A stretch of 64,000 nt of DNA, taken from contig NZ_JAOQJI010000003.1 in the NCBI RefSeq assembly GCF_025567125.1, positions 119,540 through 183,539 on the forward strand. Direction: 5' to 3'. Within the stretch, counting starts at the first letter, position 1. Each line of letters opens with the position of its first letter. Both the position numbers and the translations under genes were made by a program. The notes beneath the pieces are model-generated. The model ran no database searches. It saw nothing but the letters and a program-made list of their open reading frames with translations, and was not told the DNA's origin. The DNA comes from Phocaeicola fibrisolvens (lineage in GTDB: Bacteria; Bacteroidota; Bacteroidia; Bacteroidales; Bacteroidaceae). Below are positions 7,585-16,482 of the stretch, piece after piece.

Positions 7585-10029
7585 TTACAACGTTTTAGGG
7601 GGATAAAGAGTGTTCCACCACGTCGGGTCATCCTGCAACCATTTGGCAAACCACGCAAAGATGGTGTTCTGCCACTGGATACGCTTCTGATAGTCCAGAA
7701 TGTGATGGTCTTGTCCGTCCACTACCACCAGGGCCGTTTCCCGTCCCAGCAGTTTCAGGGCCGTGAACATCTGAATGCTTTCGCCCACCGGCACATTGGT
7801 ATCCGCCGAACCGTGGAGGAAGAGCAGCGGGGTGTGTACCTTGTCGGCATTGAACAGCGGACTGTGGCCGACAAAGAGTTCCGGGTTCTGCCACGGGTAA
7901 CTGTTGGCAGCCGACACCTCGCTGTAGGAATAGCCCCAATAGCCTTCGCCCCAGTAGCTGGTGTGGTCGCTGATGCCGGCATGCGAGATGGCAGCCGCAA
8001 ACAAATCGGTCTTCGTCTGGAGGTACTGGGTCATAAAACCGCCGTAGGAAGCGCCAATACATCCAATCTTCTTGCCGTTGACAAACGGATGGGCTTCCAC
8101 AAACTTGCGGGTGCCTTCAATGATGTCGTCGGCCACATAGTCGCCGAAAGTGTTCACATGGCGGGCAGAGAACTCCTGACCGAAGCCAGTAGCTCCGCTC
8201 GGCTCTATCACATACACCACGTAACCCAAGGCGGCATAGGCATGGTGCGGATAACGGCTGCCGAAGTTCCGGCTAGTAGGACTGCATCCGCCGTAGTAGT
8301 TCACAATCATCGGGTATTTTTTGTTCGGGTCAAAATGAGGCGGCAGGTAGTAGCGTCCGCAGATGGTATCGCCCCGCGAATTGACAAAATCCCAGGCCTT
8401 GCATTCGCCCAGCAGCACATCTTTCAGTTCCCCGTGCAAATCTTCTTCCAGCTTCGAGGCATCCTTCTTCAAATCGACCACATACAGGCGGTGCGCATTG
8501 GAGGCACTTTCCCCGTAGAACGACAGGGAAGACGCCTGCTCGGCCACGGAGAATCCCAGTACCATTTCTTCGGGCACATTCACCTTTTCAATGTGCTTCT
8601 TTGCCGGGTTCAGACGGAACAGGGAGATGCAGTCGCGGTCTTCCGCATTGAAGTAGACACAGTTGTCGGCAGCCGACCACACCGCCTGCATCACGTTCGG
8701 GTTGAAGGTCTTGGTGAGCGGTTCAATCTGCTTGCTCTGCAGGTCCATCAGGTAAAGCTGGATGTCAATCATACTCGGCGTCTGCCCTTCCTTCACGTTC
8801 TTGCCGATACCTCCCAGACACTCCGGCGAACCGGCCAGCAGCACCTGACGGCCGTCGGGCGAGAAGAGGGCGTTGGTCAGGAAGCCGTCATCTTTCACCA
8901 GCTCTTCCACCTGCAAGGTCTGCACGTCCATCTTGTAAAGCGAGAACAAGGTGGTCGGACGCTTGCCCATGCGGTGGTTGGAAGCCATCATCAGGACATA
9001 CCGCCCGTCGGACGAGATATCCGTGGCCCACACGTTCTTGTAGCCGAAGGTCAGCGGCTGGCAGACCCCCGTCTTCACGTCGAAACGCGCCAGATAGGTA
9101 CGGTTGCGCCATCCCGGCTGACGGTCGTCGGGGTCGATGAACTCATAGATTTCCTTCTTCTCTTCCGGACCTTTCTGCACCAAGGTAAACAGCAGGTAGT
9201 CTTCGGTGGGCGCTACCCGGAAACTACCTTCCGGCAAGTGGCTCACCCACACTTCCTCCTGTCCGGAGACAGGGTCCACCGTCACCAGTTCCCGTCCGGA
9301 TACGCCCTGACGTACATAATAATACTTAGCGGAACGCGGCATCCAGTGCAGCGTCTCTTCCCGCGTAGCCAGCACCTTGCCGGTCTTCAGTTCCTTGACC
9401 TTGGTCTGCGAGGTAGTCTTTCCGCCTTCCTTCGTCACCGTGTACGAAGTAATCAGGTATTTCCCGTCGGCTGAAAGCTCGGTGGCTGTGATACGGGTGC
9501 CGTGGAGCACATCGGCCAGGGTGAACAGACGCCCCTGTTCGGTACGGAGGCTGAACACCCCGTCCTGCTTGGCATCGAGGCTCACTTTCGGCACACTCTG
9601 TTCGCCCGGCACAGAAAGGTATTTGATGACCACCTGATGGGTAGCCGGATCCAGCGACAGCGAAGTATCTTCCACCCGCTTGCCGTCCACGTACACCTGA
9701 TAGTGGGAAGCCCCCTCCACCTTCAGCGACACCTGGCCGTAGTGCGTGTTCTCCAGCACGAAGCCCATGAGGTGCAGGGCATAGTCGGACGAAGGTGTCA
9801 GCTGTCCGGCCTGCTTCACCTCCGCTCCGTCGAGCAGGGCAAACGACACCGGCGTGTCCAGCAGTGATTCCGCCTTCCACGGTTTGGAATTAACATCCAC
9901 ACTGTCAATCTGATAGGGTTGCATCAAGGTATAGGGACCTGCGTACTTGAACGAGGTCACTTCAATATTCTCGGCATTCACCAGCATGGCTCCGCAAAGA
10001 GAACATGCTATAAAAAGTTGCTTTTTCAT
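7585..10029 (-). CDS. S9 family serine peptidase (prolyl oligopeptidase / dipeptidyl peptidase IV type)
   Basis: A secreted 814-residue protein: signal peptide MKKQLFIACSLCGAMLVNA, an N-terminal beta-propeller region with several SADGKYL/SPDGRQV-type blades, and a C-terminal alpha/beta hydrolase. The catalytic triad is visible as Ser in GASYGGF near residue 658, Asp in HGSADTNVP near 743 and His in DGQDHHI near 775. Such enzymes trim N-terminal dipeptides or cut after proline in the periplasm. It is the first gene of an operon with sbcD and sbcC (gap 5 bp), although there is no functional tie known between them. Its promoter faces that of the M48 protease. Confidence 0.92.
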   Translation of the reverse strand: MKKQLFIACSLCGAMLVNAENIEVTSFKYAGPYTLMQPYQIDSVDVNSKPWKAESLLDTPVSFALLDGAEVKQAGQLTPSSDYALHLMGFVLENTHYGQVSLKVEGASHYQVYVDGKRVEDTSLSLDPATHQVVIKYLSVPGEQSVPKVSLDAKQDGVFSLRTEQGRLFTLADVLHGTRITATELSADGKYLITSYTVTKEGGKTTSQTKVKELKTGKVLATREETLHWMPRSAKYYYVRQGVSGRELVTVDPVSGQEEVWVSHLPEGSFRVAPTEDYLLFTLVQKGPEEKKEIYEFIDPDDRQPGWRNRTYLARFDVKTGVCQPLTFGYKNVWATDISSDGRYVLMMASNHRMGKRPTTLFSLYKMDVQTLQVEELVKDDGFLTNALFSPDGRQVLLAGSPECLGGIGKNVKEGQTPSMIDIQLYLMDLQSKQIEPLTKTFNPNVMQAVWSAADNCVYFNAEDRDCISLFRLNPAKKHIEKVNVPEEMVLGFSVAEQASSLSFYGESASNAHRLYVVDLKKDASKLEEDLHGELKDVLLGECKAWDFVNSRGDTICGRYYLPPHFDPNKKYPMIVNYYGGCSPTSRNFGSRYPHHAYAALGYVVYVIEPSGATGFGQEFSARHVNTFGDYVADDIIEGTRKFVEAHPFVNGKKIGCIGASYGGFMTQYLQTKTDLFAAAISHAGISDHTSYWGEGYWGYSYSEVSAANSYPWQNPELFVGHSPLFNADKVHTPLLFLHGSADTNVPVGESIQMFTALKLLGRETALVVVDGQDHHILDYQKRIQWQNTIFAWFAKWLQDDPTWWNTLYPPKTL

Positions 10030-10052
10030 CTCTTTTTTTCAGTTTATTGCCA

Positions 10053-10060
10053 CAAACATA
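10053..10060 (-). promoter_or_regulatory. -7 box for the S9 peptidase-sbcDC operon
   Basis: The minus strand reads TATGTTTG (TAnnTTTG), 24 bp upstream of the S9 peptidase start at 10029. Confidence 0.65.
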
Positions 10061-10083
10061 ATCAAAAATCATCATTTTTTATG

Positions 10084-10091
10084 TATGTTTG
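10084..10091 (+). promoter_or_regulatory. -7 box for the M48 protease gene
   Basis: TATGTTTG matches TAnnTTTG, 24 bp upstream of ATG 10115. It lies inside the longer open frame that begins at 9947 and so supports the internal start at 10115. It is back to back with the divergent box at 10053. Confidence 0.7.
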
Positions 10092-10114
10092 TAGAACAAC
10101 TAACAAAGAGCACC

Positions 10115-10912
10115 ATGAAAAAACATCTGAGCGTATATGCCATTTCCCTGCTGATGCTGGCAGGATGCAGTTCGGTTCCTATCACGGGCCGTAAACAATT
10201 GTTGCTGGTCTCCGATCAGGAAGTCTTGTCTTCCAGTCTGACCCAATATAACAGTTACATTAAAAGTGCCCAAAAATCTACCAATGCTGCCCAAACGGCC
10301 ATGGTAGTAAGAGTGGGAAAAAACATTGCGGCAGCTACGGAACAATACCTGCGAAACAACGGACTGGCAGCAGAGATTAAAGAATTTTCCTGGGAGTTCA
10401 ACCTGGTAAAAAGCAGTGAAGTAAATGCTTTCTGCATGCCAGGTGGAAAAATTGTGGTATATGAAGGACTGATGAAACTAGTATCATCGGATGATGAACT
10501 GGCTGTCGTTCTAGGACATGAAGTAGCTCATGCTGTAGCTAAACACAGCAACGAACGAATCAGCCAACAAATGCTGACGCAATATGGTGCGCAACTGTTG
10601 AGCGAGAGTCTTTCAGAGAAAAATCAGATGATACAGACCATCGCCAACACAGTATACGGCATCGGATCTCAATATGGAGTAACCCTTCCCTTTTCACGCA
10701 AGCATGAGTCGGAAGCTGATTATATGGGACTGATTCTGATGACCATGGCAGGCTACAACCCTGACAAAGCCGTGACATTCTGGCAAAAGATGTCGGCCAG
10801 TTCGGGAGGGAAGGTACCGGAACTGCTGAGTACACATCCTAGTGACGCACGCCGTATCAGCGATATCCAGAAGGAACTTCCTGCCATCAAAGCTAAATTT
10901 GGAAGAAAATAA
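10115..10912 (+). CDS. M48 family metalloprotease, lipoprotein
   Basis: The start at 10115 gives a lipoprotein signal (MKKHLSVYAISLLMLAGC, lipobox Cys 18), whereas the frame further upstream is open but makes no sense as a protein. The zinc motif HEVAH is at residues 135-139 and the third ligand lies in the HESEADYMG segment near 198. The domain resembles the BepA/LoiP group, which degrades or matures misassembled outer-membrane proteins in the periplasm. The protein is about 265 residues with no TPR tail, unlike BepA. A glycine-zipper lipoprotein gene follows after 15 bp, so both may act at the envelope. Confidence 0.92.
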   Translation: MKKHLSVYAISLLMLAGCSSVPITGRKQLLLVSDQEVLSSSLTQYNSYIKSAQKSTNAAQTAMVVRVGKNIAAATEQYLRNNGLAAEIKEFSWEFNLVKSSEVNAFCMPGGKIVVYEGLMKLVSSDDELAVVLGHEVAHAVAKHSNERISQQMLTQYGAQLLSESLSEKNQMIQTIANTVYGIGSQYGVTLPFSRKHESEADYMGLILMTMAGYNPDKAVTFWQKMSASSGGKVPELLSTHPSDARRISDIQKELPAIKAKFGRK

Positions 10913-10927
10913 AAATACACACCTGCC

Positions 10928-11608
10928 ATGAAAAAAATCGTAATATTACTTTTGGCTGTATCCTTATTAAGCAGCGGATGTGGAACGACACAACCACAAC
11001 GCACAGGCGCCATCATGGGTGGAGCTACCATCGGCAACAGTGTAGGGGGTGCCATCGGGGGACTGATTGGAGATTCCCGTCACGGCTGGCGAGGAAGTTA
11101 CAGAGGGTCTGCAATAGGAAGCATTGTCGGCACACTGGCGGGAGCTGCCATCGGGGGAGCGTTGACAACTCCCAGAACACGCGAGAACAACAATCCTCAA
11201 CGTGAACCACAAAATCAACCCGTAGAACAAGTTGCTCCTTCCTATGATTTCCAATCATCGCTTTCGTCTTTGCAAATCCATAATCTGCGATTCATCGATG
11301 AAAACCGTAATCATATTCTGAACGCAGGAGAAAACAGCAAGATTATTTTTGAAATCATGAACGAAGGCAGTGAAATAGCCTATAACGTGATTCCCAGTGT
11401 AACCGAAATCAGCGGAGCCAAACAGATACACATATCTCCGTCTATCCTGGTGGAACAGATTCTGCCGGGCAACGGAGTGAAATATACAGCGACCGTCAGC
11501 GTAGGCAAACGTGTGAAAAACGGCACAGCTACTTTCCGTGTGGCTGTCACCGATACCCGCGGACAAATTTACGACCGGCAAGAATTTACGTTGAATACGT
11601 CACGCTGA
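10928..11608 (+). CDS. Glycine-zipper lipoprotein with C-terminal beta-sandwich domain
   Basis: The N-terminus (MKKIVILLLAVSLLSSGC) is a lipoprotein signal with Cys 18. Residues about 27-77 are a glycine zipper (GAIMGGATIGNSVGGAIGG and SAIGSIVGTLAGAAIGGAL), a pattern that packs as paired membrane helices. A Pro/Asn/Gln linker follows, then a C-terminal domain of about 110 residues starting FQSSLSSLQIHNLRFIDEN and rich in beta strands. That last part looks like a CARDB-type fold, by inference. Function unknown, probably envelope structure. It is 15 bp after the M48 protease and 32 bp before clpS. Confidence 0.75.
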   Translation: MKKIVILLLAVSLLSSGCGTTQPQRTGAIMGGATIGNSVGGAIGGLIGDSRHGWRGSYRGSAIGSIVGTLAGAAIGGALTTPRTRENNNPQREPQNQPVEQVAPSYDFQSSLSSLQIHNLRFIDENRNHILNAGENSKIIFEIMNEGSEIAYNVIPSVTEISGAKQIHISPSILVEQILPGNGVKYTATVSVGKRVKNGTATFRVAVTDTRGQIYDRQEFTLNTSR

Positions 11609-11640
11609 CTTTACTGACCACTATTCTAAATTAGACCATC

Positions 11641-11949
11641 ATGGAAAAAGAACAATCGTTATGTAAAGAAAAGAAACGGGTGGAGCTGCATGAACCTAAG
11701 CACTATAAAGTCGTGCTCCACAACGACGACTTCACCACCATGGACTTCGTGGTGAAGGTACTCAAAATCGTGTTTTTCAAATCGCAGGAGGAAGCCGAAT
11801 CCCTGATGCTGAAAGTGCACCAGCAGCAGTCGGCCACGGCAGGAGTCTATTCTTACGATATCGCGCAGTCTAAAGCGCAAAAAGCTACTCAAATGGCCCG
11901 TGAAGAAGGATTCCCCTTGCGACTGACCGTAGAACCCGAAGATAATTAA
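11641..11949 (+). CDS. clpS: ATP-dependent Clp protease adaptor ClpS
   Basis: ClpS recognises proteins with N-terminal Leu, Phe, Trp or Tyr and hands them to ClpAP. At 102 residues it has the family core: VVLHNDDFTTMDFVVKVL (the Asn-Asp-Asp at 28-30 contacts the substrate N-terminus), VHQQ.SATAGVYSYDIAQ.KA, and a C-terminal LRLTVEPED strand. It begins the clpS-clpA-aat operon, 14 bp before clpA, so adaptor, unfoldase and tagging enzyme are made together. Confidence 0.96.
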   Translation: MEKEQSLCKEKKRVELHEPKHYKVVLHNDDFTTMDFVVKVLKIVFFKSQEEAESLMLKVHQQQSATAGVYSYDIAQSKAQKATQMAREEGFPLRLTVEPEDN

Positions 11950-11963
11950 ACAGTAAAACATCA

Positions 11964-14180
11964 ATGAGTCACATCGAAAAATCTGTATATGTAGACAAAG
12001 CGCTGTCGTTTGCCCAAGGGTTGGCCTTCCGTTACCGCCATGAATTTATCACCCCTGAGCACATTCTGAGCGCACTCTTTAACCAAGACCCTTTCGTGGA
12101 AGCTGTGGAAGAATGCTTCTGTCACATTCCTGTGATGGAAGAGGAAGTAGACGAATACCTTGCTCAAAAAATGGAACAAGTGCCGGAAGACACTCACTAC
12201 GAGTTGCAGTTCTCGGCACAGTCGAACTTGCTGTTCCAAAATGCATACGCCTTCGTAGAATCATCGAATGCGGAGGTACTGGACATTCCTCACGTGGTAC
12301 AGGCCATGTTGCTGTTACCCGACTCGTGGGCTTGCTATTTTCTGAAAAAACACCTGAAAGAACGGATTCCCGACTTTATCAGCCAACTGGTGGTCATCTA
12401 TGGAGATGATCTCAGTCTGGAGGAGAACGATTCAGAAGAGTCACACGGTCCATGGAAAAATTTCGTCACCTGCTTGAACGAGCAACTGAAGCACCACAAC
12501 CCGCTTATCGGCCGGGAAGAGGAACTGGAACGCACCATCGAGGTACTGTGCCGGAAAGAAAAGAATAACCCGCTGCACATCGGCGAACCGGGTGTGGGAA
12601 AGACAGCTCTGGCCTATGGATTAGCTGCCCGCATCGAGGCTGGGGAGGTTCCTGAACGACTGCAAGGAAGCCGAATTTACGAACTGGACTTAGGAAGCAT
12701 GCTGGCCGGCACGCAATACCGAGGCGACTTCGAACAGCGACTGAAAAACGTCATGAAGAGCCTCAGCGCGGAAAAGAAGGCCATTCTCTATATCGACGAG
12801 ATACACAACCTCATCGGTGCCGGACAAATCGGTGAAGGTTCGATGGATGCGTCGAATATGCTGAAACCGTATCTGGAACAGGGAGATATCCGTTTCATCG
12901 GTTCCACGACCTACGAAGAATACAACCGGTACTTCTCACGCAGCAAGGGAATGGTACGTCGCTTCCAGCAAATTGACATCCAAGAGCCCAGCATCGACGA
13001 AGCCGTCCGCATCGTGGAAGGGCTGAAGGAAAAATACGAAACGTATCACCACGTGACCTATGAGCCGGGAGTCATTGAATATGCTGTCAAGGCGAGCGCC
13101 CGCTACATCAGCGACCGTTTCTTGCCCGACAAGGCCATCGACCTGATTGACGAGGCCGGAGCCTACCGGGAAATCCATCCGGCAGCCGACGGCGCACAAA
13201 CGGTCGACAAGAAACTGATTATGGAAGTCTTGTCGCGTACTTGCAAGATTGATGCCAATGCCCTCAAGGAAGAAGACAATGCAGCCTTGGAAGCATTGTA
13301 CGAGCGAATGTCCGGACAGATTTACGGACAGGACGAAGCCATCAAACAGGTGGTGGAGGCCGTGCAGATGGCCAAAGCAGGACTGCTGGACGAGAACAAG
13401 CCGCTGGCCAGCCTGCTGTTTGTCGGCCCTACGGGAGTGGGAAAGACAGAAGTGGCCAAGGTACTGGCATCGGAACTGGGCATCTCACTGGTACGTTTCG
13501 ACATGAGCGAGTACATGGAGAAGCATACCATCGCCAAACTGATTGGTTCGCCGGCAGGATACATCGGCTACGAAGACGGAGGCTTGCTGACGGATGCCAT
13601 CCGGAAAACACCCAACTGCGTGCTGTTGCTGGATGAAATCGAAAAAGCACACCCTGACATCTTCAACATCCTGTTGCAGGTGATGGACTATGCGGTGCTG
13701 ACCGACAACAAGGGACGGAAGTCTGACTGCCGCCACCTAATTCTCATCATGACCTCGAACGCGGGGGCACAGTATGCACACCAGGCATCCATCGGCTTCA
13801 ATAGTCAGGTGACCACAGGACAGGCCATGCTCCGCCAGGTAAAGAAAACGTTCAAACCGGAATTCTTGAACCGTCTGTCGGCGGCTGTGGTCTTCCATGA
13901 CATGAGCCGGGAAATGGCAACCCAAGTGCTCGACAAGAAGCTGCGCCAACTGGACGAGAAGCTGGAGCGCCGCCATGTCTGCCTGCACCTGACCCCCGAA
14001 GCCCACGAATGGCTATTGAAGGAAGGCTTCAAGCCGGAATATGGAGCCCGGGAAATGGACCGTGCCATTGCAGCCCACCTGAAACCGCTACTGATGCGCG
14101 AAATCCTCTTCGGCTCGCTGAAGCAGGGAGGCGACATCACGGTCACTGTAGCAAACAACCAACTGAGTATTCTCTCATAA
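11964..14180 (+). CDS. clpA: ATP-dependent Clp protease ATP-binding subunit ClpA
   Basis: The 738-residue AAA+ unfoldase has an N-terminal Clp-N repeat domain (about 1-150) that docks ClpS, a first AAA module with GEPGVGKTA near 212 and Walker B ILYIDEIHN near 275, and a second with GPTGVGKTE near 490 and VLLLDEIEKAHPD near 555. The tripeptide loop for binding ClpP is IGF (QASIGFNSQ near 611). No ClpB-type middle coiled coil is present, and this separates it from disaggregases. clpP is not in the window. Neighbours clpS and aat place it in the N-degron pathway. Confidence 0.96.
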   Translation: MSHIEKSVYVDKALSFAQGLAFRYRHEFITPEHILSALFNQDPFVEAVEECFCHIPVMEEEVDEYLAQKMEQVPEDTHYELQFSAQSNLLFQNAYAFVESSNAEVLDIPHVVQAMLLLPDSWACYFLKKHLKERIPDFISQLVVIYGDDLSLEENDSEESHGPWKNFVTCLNEQLKHHNPLIGREEELERTIEVLCRKEKNNPLHIGEPGVGKTALAYGLAARIEAGEVPERLQGSRIYELDLGSMLAGTQYRGDFEQRLKNVMKSLSAEKKAILYIDEIHNLIGAGQIGEGSMDASNMLKPYLEQGDIRFIGSTTYEEYNRYFSRSKGMVRRFQQIDIQEPSIDEAVRIVEGLKEKYETYHHVTYEPGVIEYAVKASARYISDRFLPDKAIDLIDEAGAYREIHPAADGAQTVDKKLIMEVLSRTCKIDANALKEEDNAALEALYERMSGQIYGQDEAIKQVVEAVQMAKAGLLDENKPLASLLFVGPTGVGKTEVAKVLASELGISLVRFDMSEYMEKHTIAKLIGSPAGYIGYEDGGLLTDAIRKTPNCVLLLDEIEKAHPDIFNILLQVMDYAVLTDNKGRKSDCRHLILIMTSNAGAQYAHQASIGFNSQVTTGQAMLRQVKKTFKPEFLNRLSAAVVFHDMSREMATQVLDKKLRQLDEKLERRHVCLHLTPEAHEWLLKEGFKPEYGAREMDRAIAAHLKPLLMREILFGSLKQGGDITVTVANNQLSILS

Positions 14181-14190
14181 TCTGTACACC

Positions 14191-14832
14191 ATGGTTTTCC
14201 AACTGACTAAAAAACTGGCTTTCCCCGACCCGCACTGGGGAGACCCCGACGGCTTGCTGGCCATCGGGGGCGACTTGTCGGTCGACCGGCTCATCCTGGC
14301 CTATTCCAACGGCATCTTCCCCTGGTATGCGTTCCGACAAAAAGTCATCCAATGGTGGTGCCCCTTGCAGCGTTTCGTCATCTTCCCGGGAGAGATTCAC
14401 ATCTCCCACTCCATGCGCACGCTGATGAATAAAAACACGTACAAAGTGACGTTCAACCAAGCCTTCGAGGAAGTGATACGGAATTGTTCGAAGCTCCGCA
14501 TCGACGAGGAAGGAGCCTGGCTGGGCGAGGAAATGATTGAGGCTTACATCCGCCTGTACGAGCAGAACCTAGCAGCCAGTGTGGAGGTGTGGGAAGGCGA
14601 CAAGCTGGTCGGTGGACTGTATGGCGTGACCCTCGGCACGTGTTTCTTCGGAGAAAGTATGTTCTCGCTCGTGCCCAGTGCCTCCAAGCTGGCCCTGATC
14701 CGGCTGGCTCAACTGTTGCATGCCCACGGAGCCACCCTCATCGACTGCCAGTTTGAAACGCCCCACCTCAAGTCAATGGGCGGGCGTTACATCAGTTACG
14801 AAGAATACATGAAATATTTGAGAGCAGAATAA
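14191..14832 (+). CDS. aat: Leucyl/phenylalanyl-tRNA--protein transferase
   Basis: Aat adds Leu or Phe from aminoacyl-tRNA to proteins with N-terminal Arg or Lys and so creates degrons for ClpS. The family signatures are FPDPHWGDPDGLLAIGGDLS, LAYSNGIFPWY and the GNAT-like core EVWEGDKLVGGLYGV...FFGESMFS. The protein is 213 residues, close to the short forms of the family. It starts 10 bp after clpA. A bidirectional terminator follows at 14841. Confidence 0.96.
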   Translation: MVFQLTKKLAFPDPHWGDPDGLLAIGGDLSVDRLILAYSNGIFPWYAFRQKVIQWWCPLQRFVIFPGEIHISHSMRTLMNKNTYKVTFNQAFEEVIRNCSKLRIDEEGAWLGEEMIEAYIRLYEQNLAASVEVWEGDKLVGGLYGVTLGTCFFGESMFSLVPSASKLALIRLAQLLHAHGATLIDCQFETPHLKSMGGRYISYEEYMKYLRAE

Positions 14833-14840
14833 AGTCCATA

Positions 14841-14877
14841 AAAAAGTCCGGTTCCCTTGCGAGAATCGGACTTTTTT
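14841..14877. terminator. Bidirectional terminator between aat and proS
   Basis: The inverted repeat AAAAAGTCCGGTTC / GAATCGGACTTTTTT has A and T runs on both outer sides, so it can end transcription from the clpS-clpA-aat operon on one strand and from proS on the other. Confidence 0.85.
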
Positions 14878-14902
14878 ATGAATAACTGTAAGTAAAATCT
14901 TA

Positions 14903-16393
14903 TTAATAAGCGCGGGCAAACAGCACACGGCGTGCAGAAGGTTTGCCGGTCAGCATATCCACACCCGGAGTCAGACTTTCTTCGTCGGCTTCGAAAGGCA
15001 GACAGCGGATAGTAGCCTTGGTTTCTTCCTTGATGCGGTCTTCCGTTTCCGGTGTACCGTCCCAGTGAGCCAGGATGAATCCACCCTTCTCAATCTGTTC
15101 CTTGAATTCTTCGTAAGTATCTACCTTGTAGATGTGTTCGTTGCGGTACTTCAACGCCTTCTGGTAGATGTTCTGCTGGATTTCTTCCAACAGGTTCTTT
15201 ACGTATTCTTCGATGCCTTCGCAAGAACGAGTTTCCTTTTCCAGCGTATCACGACGCATGATTTCCATCGTGTTGTTTTCCAAGTCGCGGCCACCCATTA
15301 CCAAACGTACAGGTACACCCTTCAGTTCATAGTCTGCAAACTTGAATCCCGGACGCTTGTTGTCGGCGTTGTCGTATTTCACGGAGATGCCCATGCTGCG
15401 GAGCTTGTTGACAATGCCTTCCACCTTGGCGTCAATCTGCTTCAGCTGCTCATCGTTCTTATAGATAGGCACTACTACTACCTGAATCGGAGCCAAGTGC
15501 GGTGGAAGTACCAGACCGTTGTCGTCGGAGTGAGTCATGATCAAGGCACCCATCAAGCGGGTAGATACCCCCCAAGAGGTAGCCCATACATAATCCAACT
15601 TGTTGTTCTTGTCGACGAACTGTACGTTGAAGGCCTTGGCAAAGTTCTGTCCCAGGAAGTGAGACGTACCGCACTGCAATGCCTTTCCGTCCTGCATCAG
15701 CCCTTCGATGGTATACGTATCCAAGGCACCGGCAAAACGTTCGTTGGCTGATTTCACACCCTTGATGACCGGCACGGCCATGTATTTTTCAGCGAAATCA
15801 CCGTACACGTGCAACATCTTCTGTGCTTCTGCTTCTGCTTCTTCACGAGTGGCATGTGCGGTGTGACCTTCCTGCCACAAGAACTCAGCGGTACGCAGGA
15901 ACAGACGGGTACGCATTTCCCAACGAACTACATTTGCCCACTGGTTGCACAGGATAGGCAGGTCGCGGTAAGAGTTAATCCAGTTCTTATAGGTACTCCA
16001 GATGATGGTTTCAGAAGTCGGACGGATAATCAGTTCCTCTTCCAGTTTGGCAGCCGGGTCTACAATCACACCCGAACCGTCTTCCGCATTTTTCAGACGA
16101 TAGTGTGTCACCACCGCACATTCCTTGGCGAAACCTTCCACGTGTTCTGCCTCACGGCTCAGGTAAGATTTCGGAATCAACAGCGGGAAATAGGCGTTCA
16201 CATGTCCTGTAGCCTTGAACATATCGTCCAGGATGCGCTGCATCTTTTCCCAGATAGCATATCCGTAAGGCTTGATTACCATACAGCCACGCACCGGAGA
16301 CTGTTCAGCCAAGTCGGCCTTTACCACCAAATCATTATACCATTGTGAATAGTTCTCACTTCTTTTGGTAAGTTCTTTTAATTCTTTTGCCAT
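14903..16393 (-). CDS. proS: Prolyl-tRNA synthetase (ProS type 3, without the insertion editing domain)
   Basis: Class II synthetase that charges tRNA-Pro. At 496 residues it is the short archaeal/eukaryal-like form: catalytic core with RPTSETIIWSTYKNWI near 125, VRWEMRTRLFLRTAEFLWQE near 157, anticodon-binding domain from about 290 (PIQVVVVPIY...RPGFKFADYELKGVP) and a C-terminal extension ending ARRVLFARAY. There is no INS editing domain between motifs 2 and 3, so mischarged Ala-tRNA-Pro would need separate editing. The free-standing AlaX-type protein at 24251 acts on Ala-tRNA family errors, not proven to serve this one. Confidence 0.96.
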   Translation of the reverse strand: MAKELKELTKRSENYSQWYNDLVVKADLAEQSPVRGCMVIKPYGYAIWEKMQRILDDMFKATGHVNAYFPLLIPKSYLSREAEHVEGFAKECAVVTHYRLKNAEDGSGVIVDPAAKLEEELIIRPTSETIIWSTYKNWINSYRDLPILCNQWANVVRWEMRTRLFLRTAEFLWQEGHTAHATREEAEAEAQKMLHVYGDFAEKYMAVPVIKGVKSANERFAGALDTYTIEGLMQDGKALQCGTSHFLGQNFAKAFNVQFVDKNNKLDYVWATSWGVSTRLMGALIMTHSDDNGLVLPPHLAPIQVVVVPIYKNDEQLKQIDAKVEGIVNKLRSMGISVKYDNADNKRPGFKFADYELKGVPVRLVMGGRDLENNTMEIMRRDTLEKETRSCEGIEEYVKNLLEEIQQNIYQKALKYRNEHIYKVDTYEEFKEQIEKGGFILAHWDGTPETEDRIKEETKATIRCLPFEADEESLTPGVDMLTGKPSARRVLFARAY

Positions 16394-16435
16394 AACTTTA
16401 TGTAGTTATTTTATTTTTAATATCAATTGAGACCG

Positions 16436-16443
16436 CAAAATTA
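16436..16443 (-). promoter_or_regulatory. -7 box of proS
   Basis: The minus strand reads TAATTTTG (TAnnTTTG), 43 bp before the proS ATG. Confidence 0.6.
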
Positions 16444-16482
16444 GTAAAAAAGATTCGTTTGCCTCTGATTTTGAAACAGGAT

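Noticed and set aside
7702..9474. Open frame of 590 codons opposite the S9 peptidase
   Set aside because: Antisense shadow of a well-supported gene; no ribosome site, signal or domain.
9947..10114. N-terminal extension of the M48 protease
   Set aside because: It would cover the divergent promoters and hide the lipoprotein signal at 10115.
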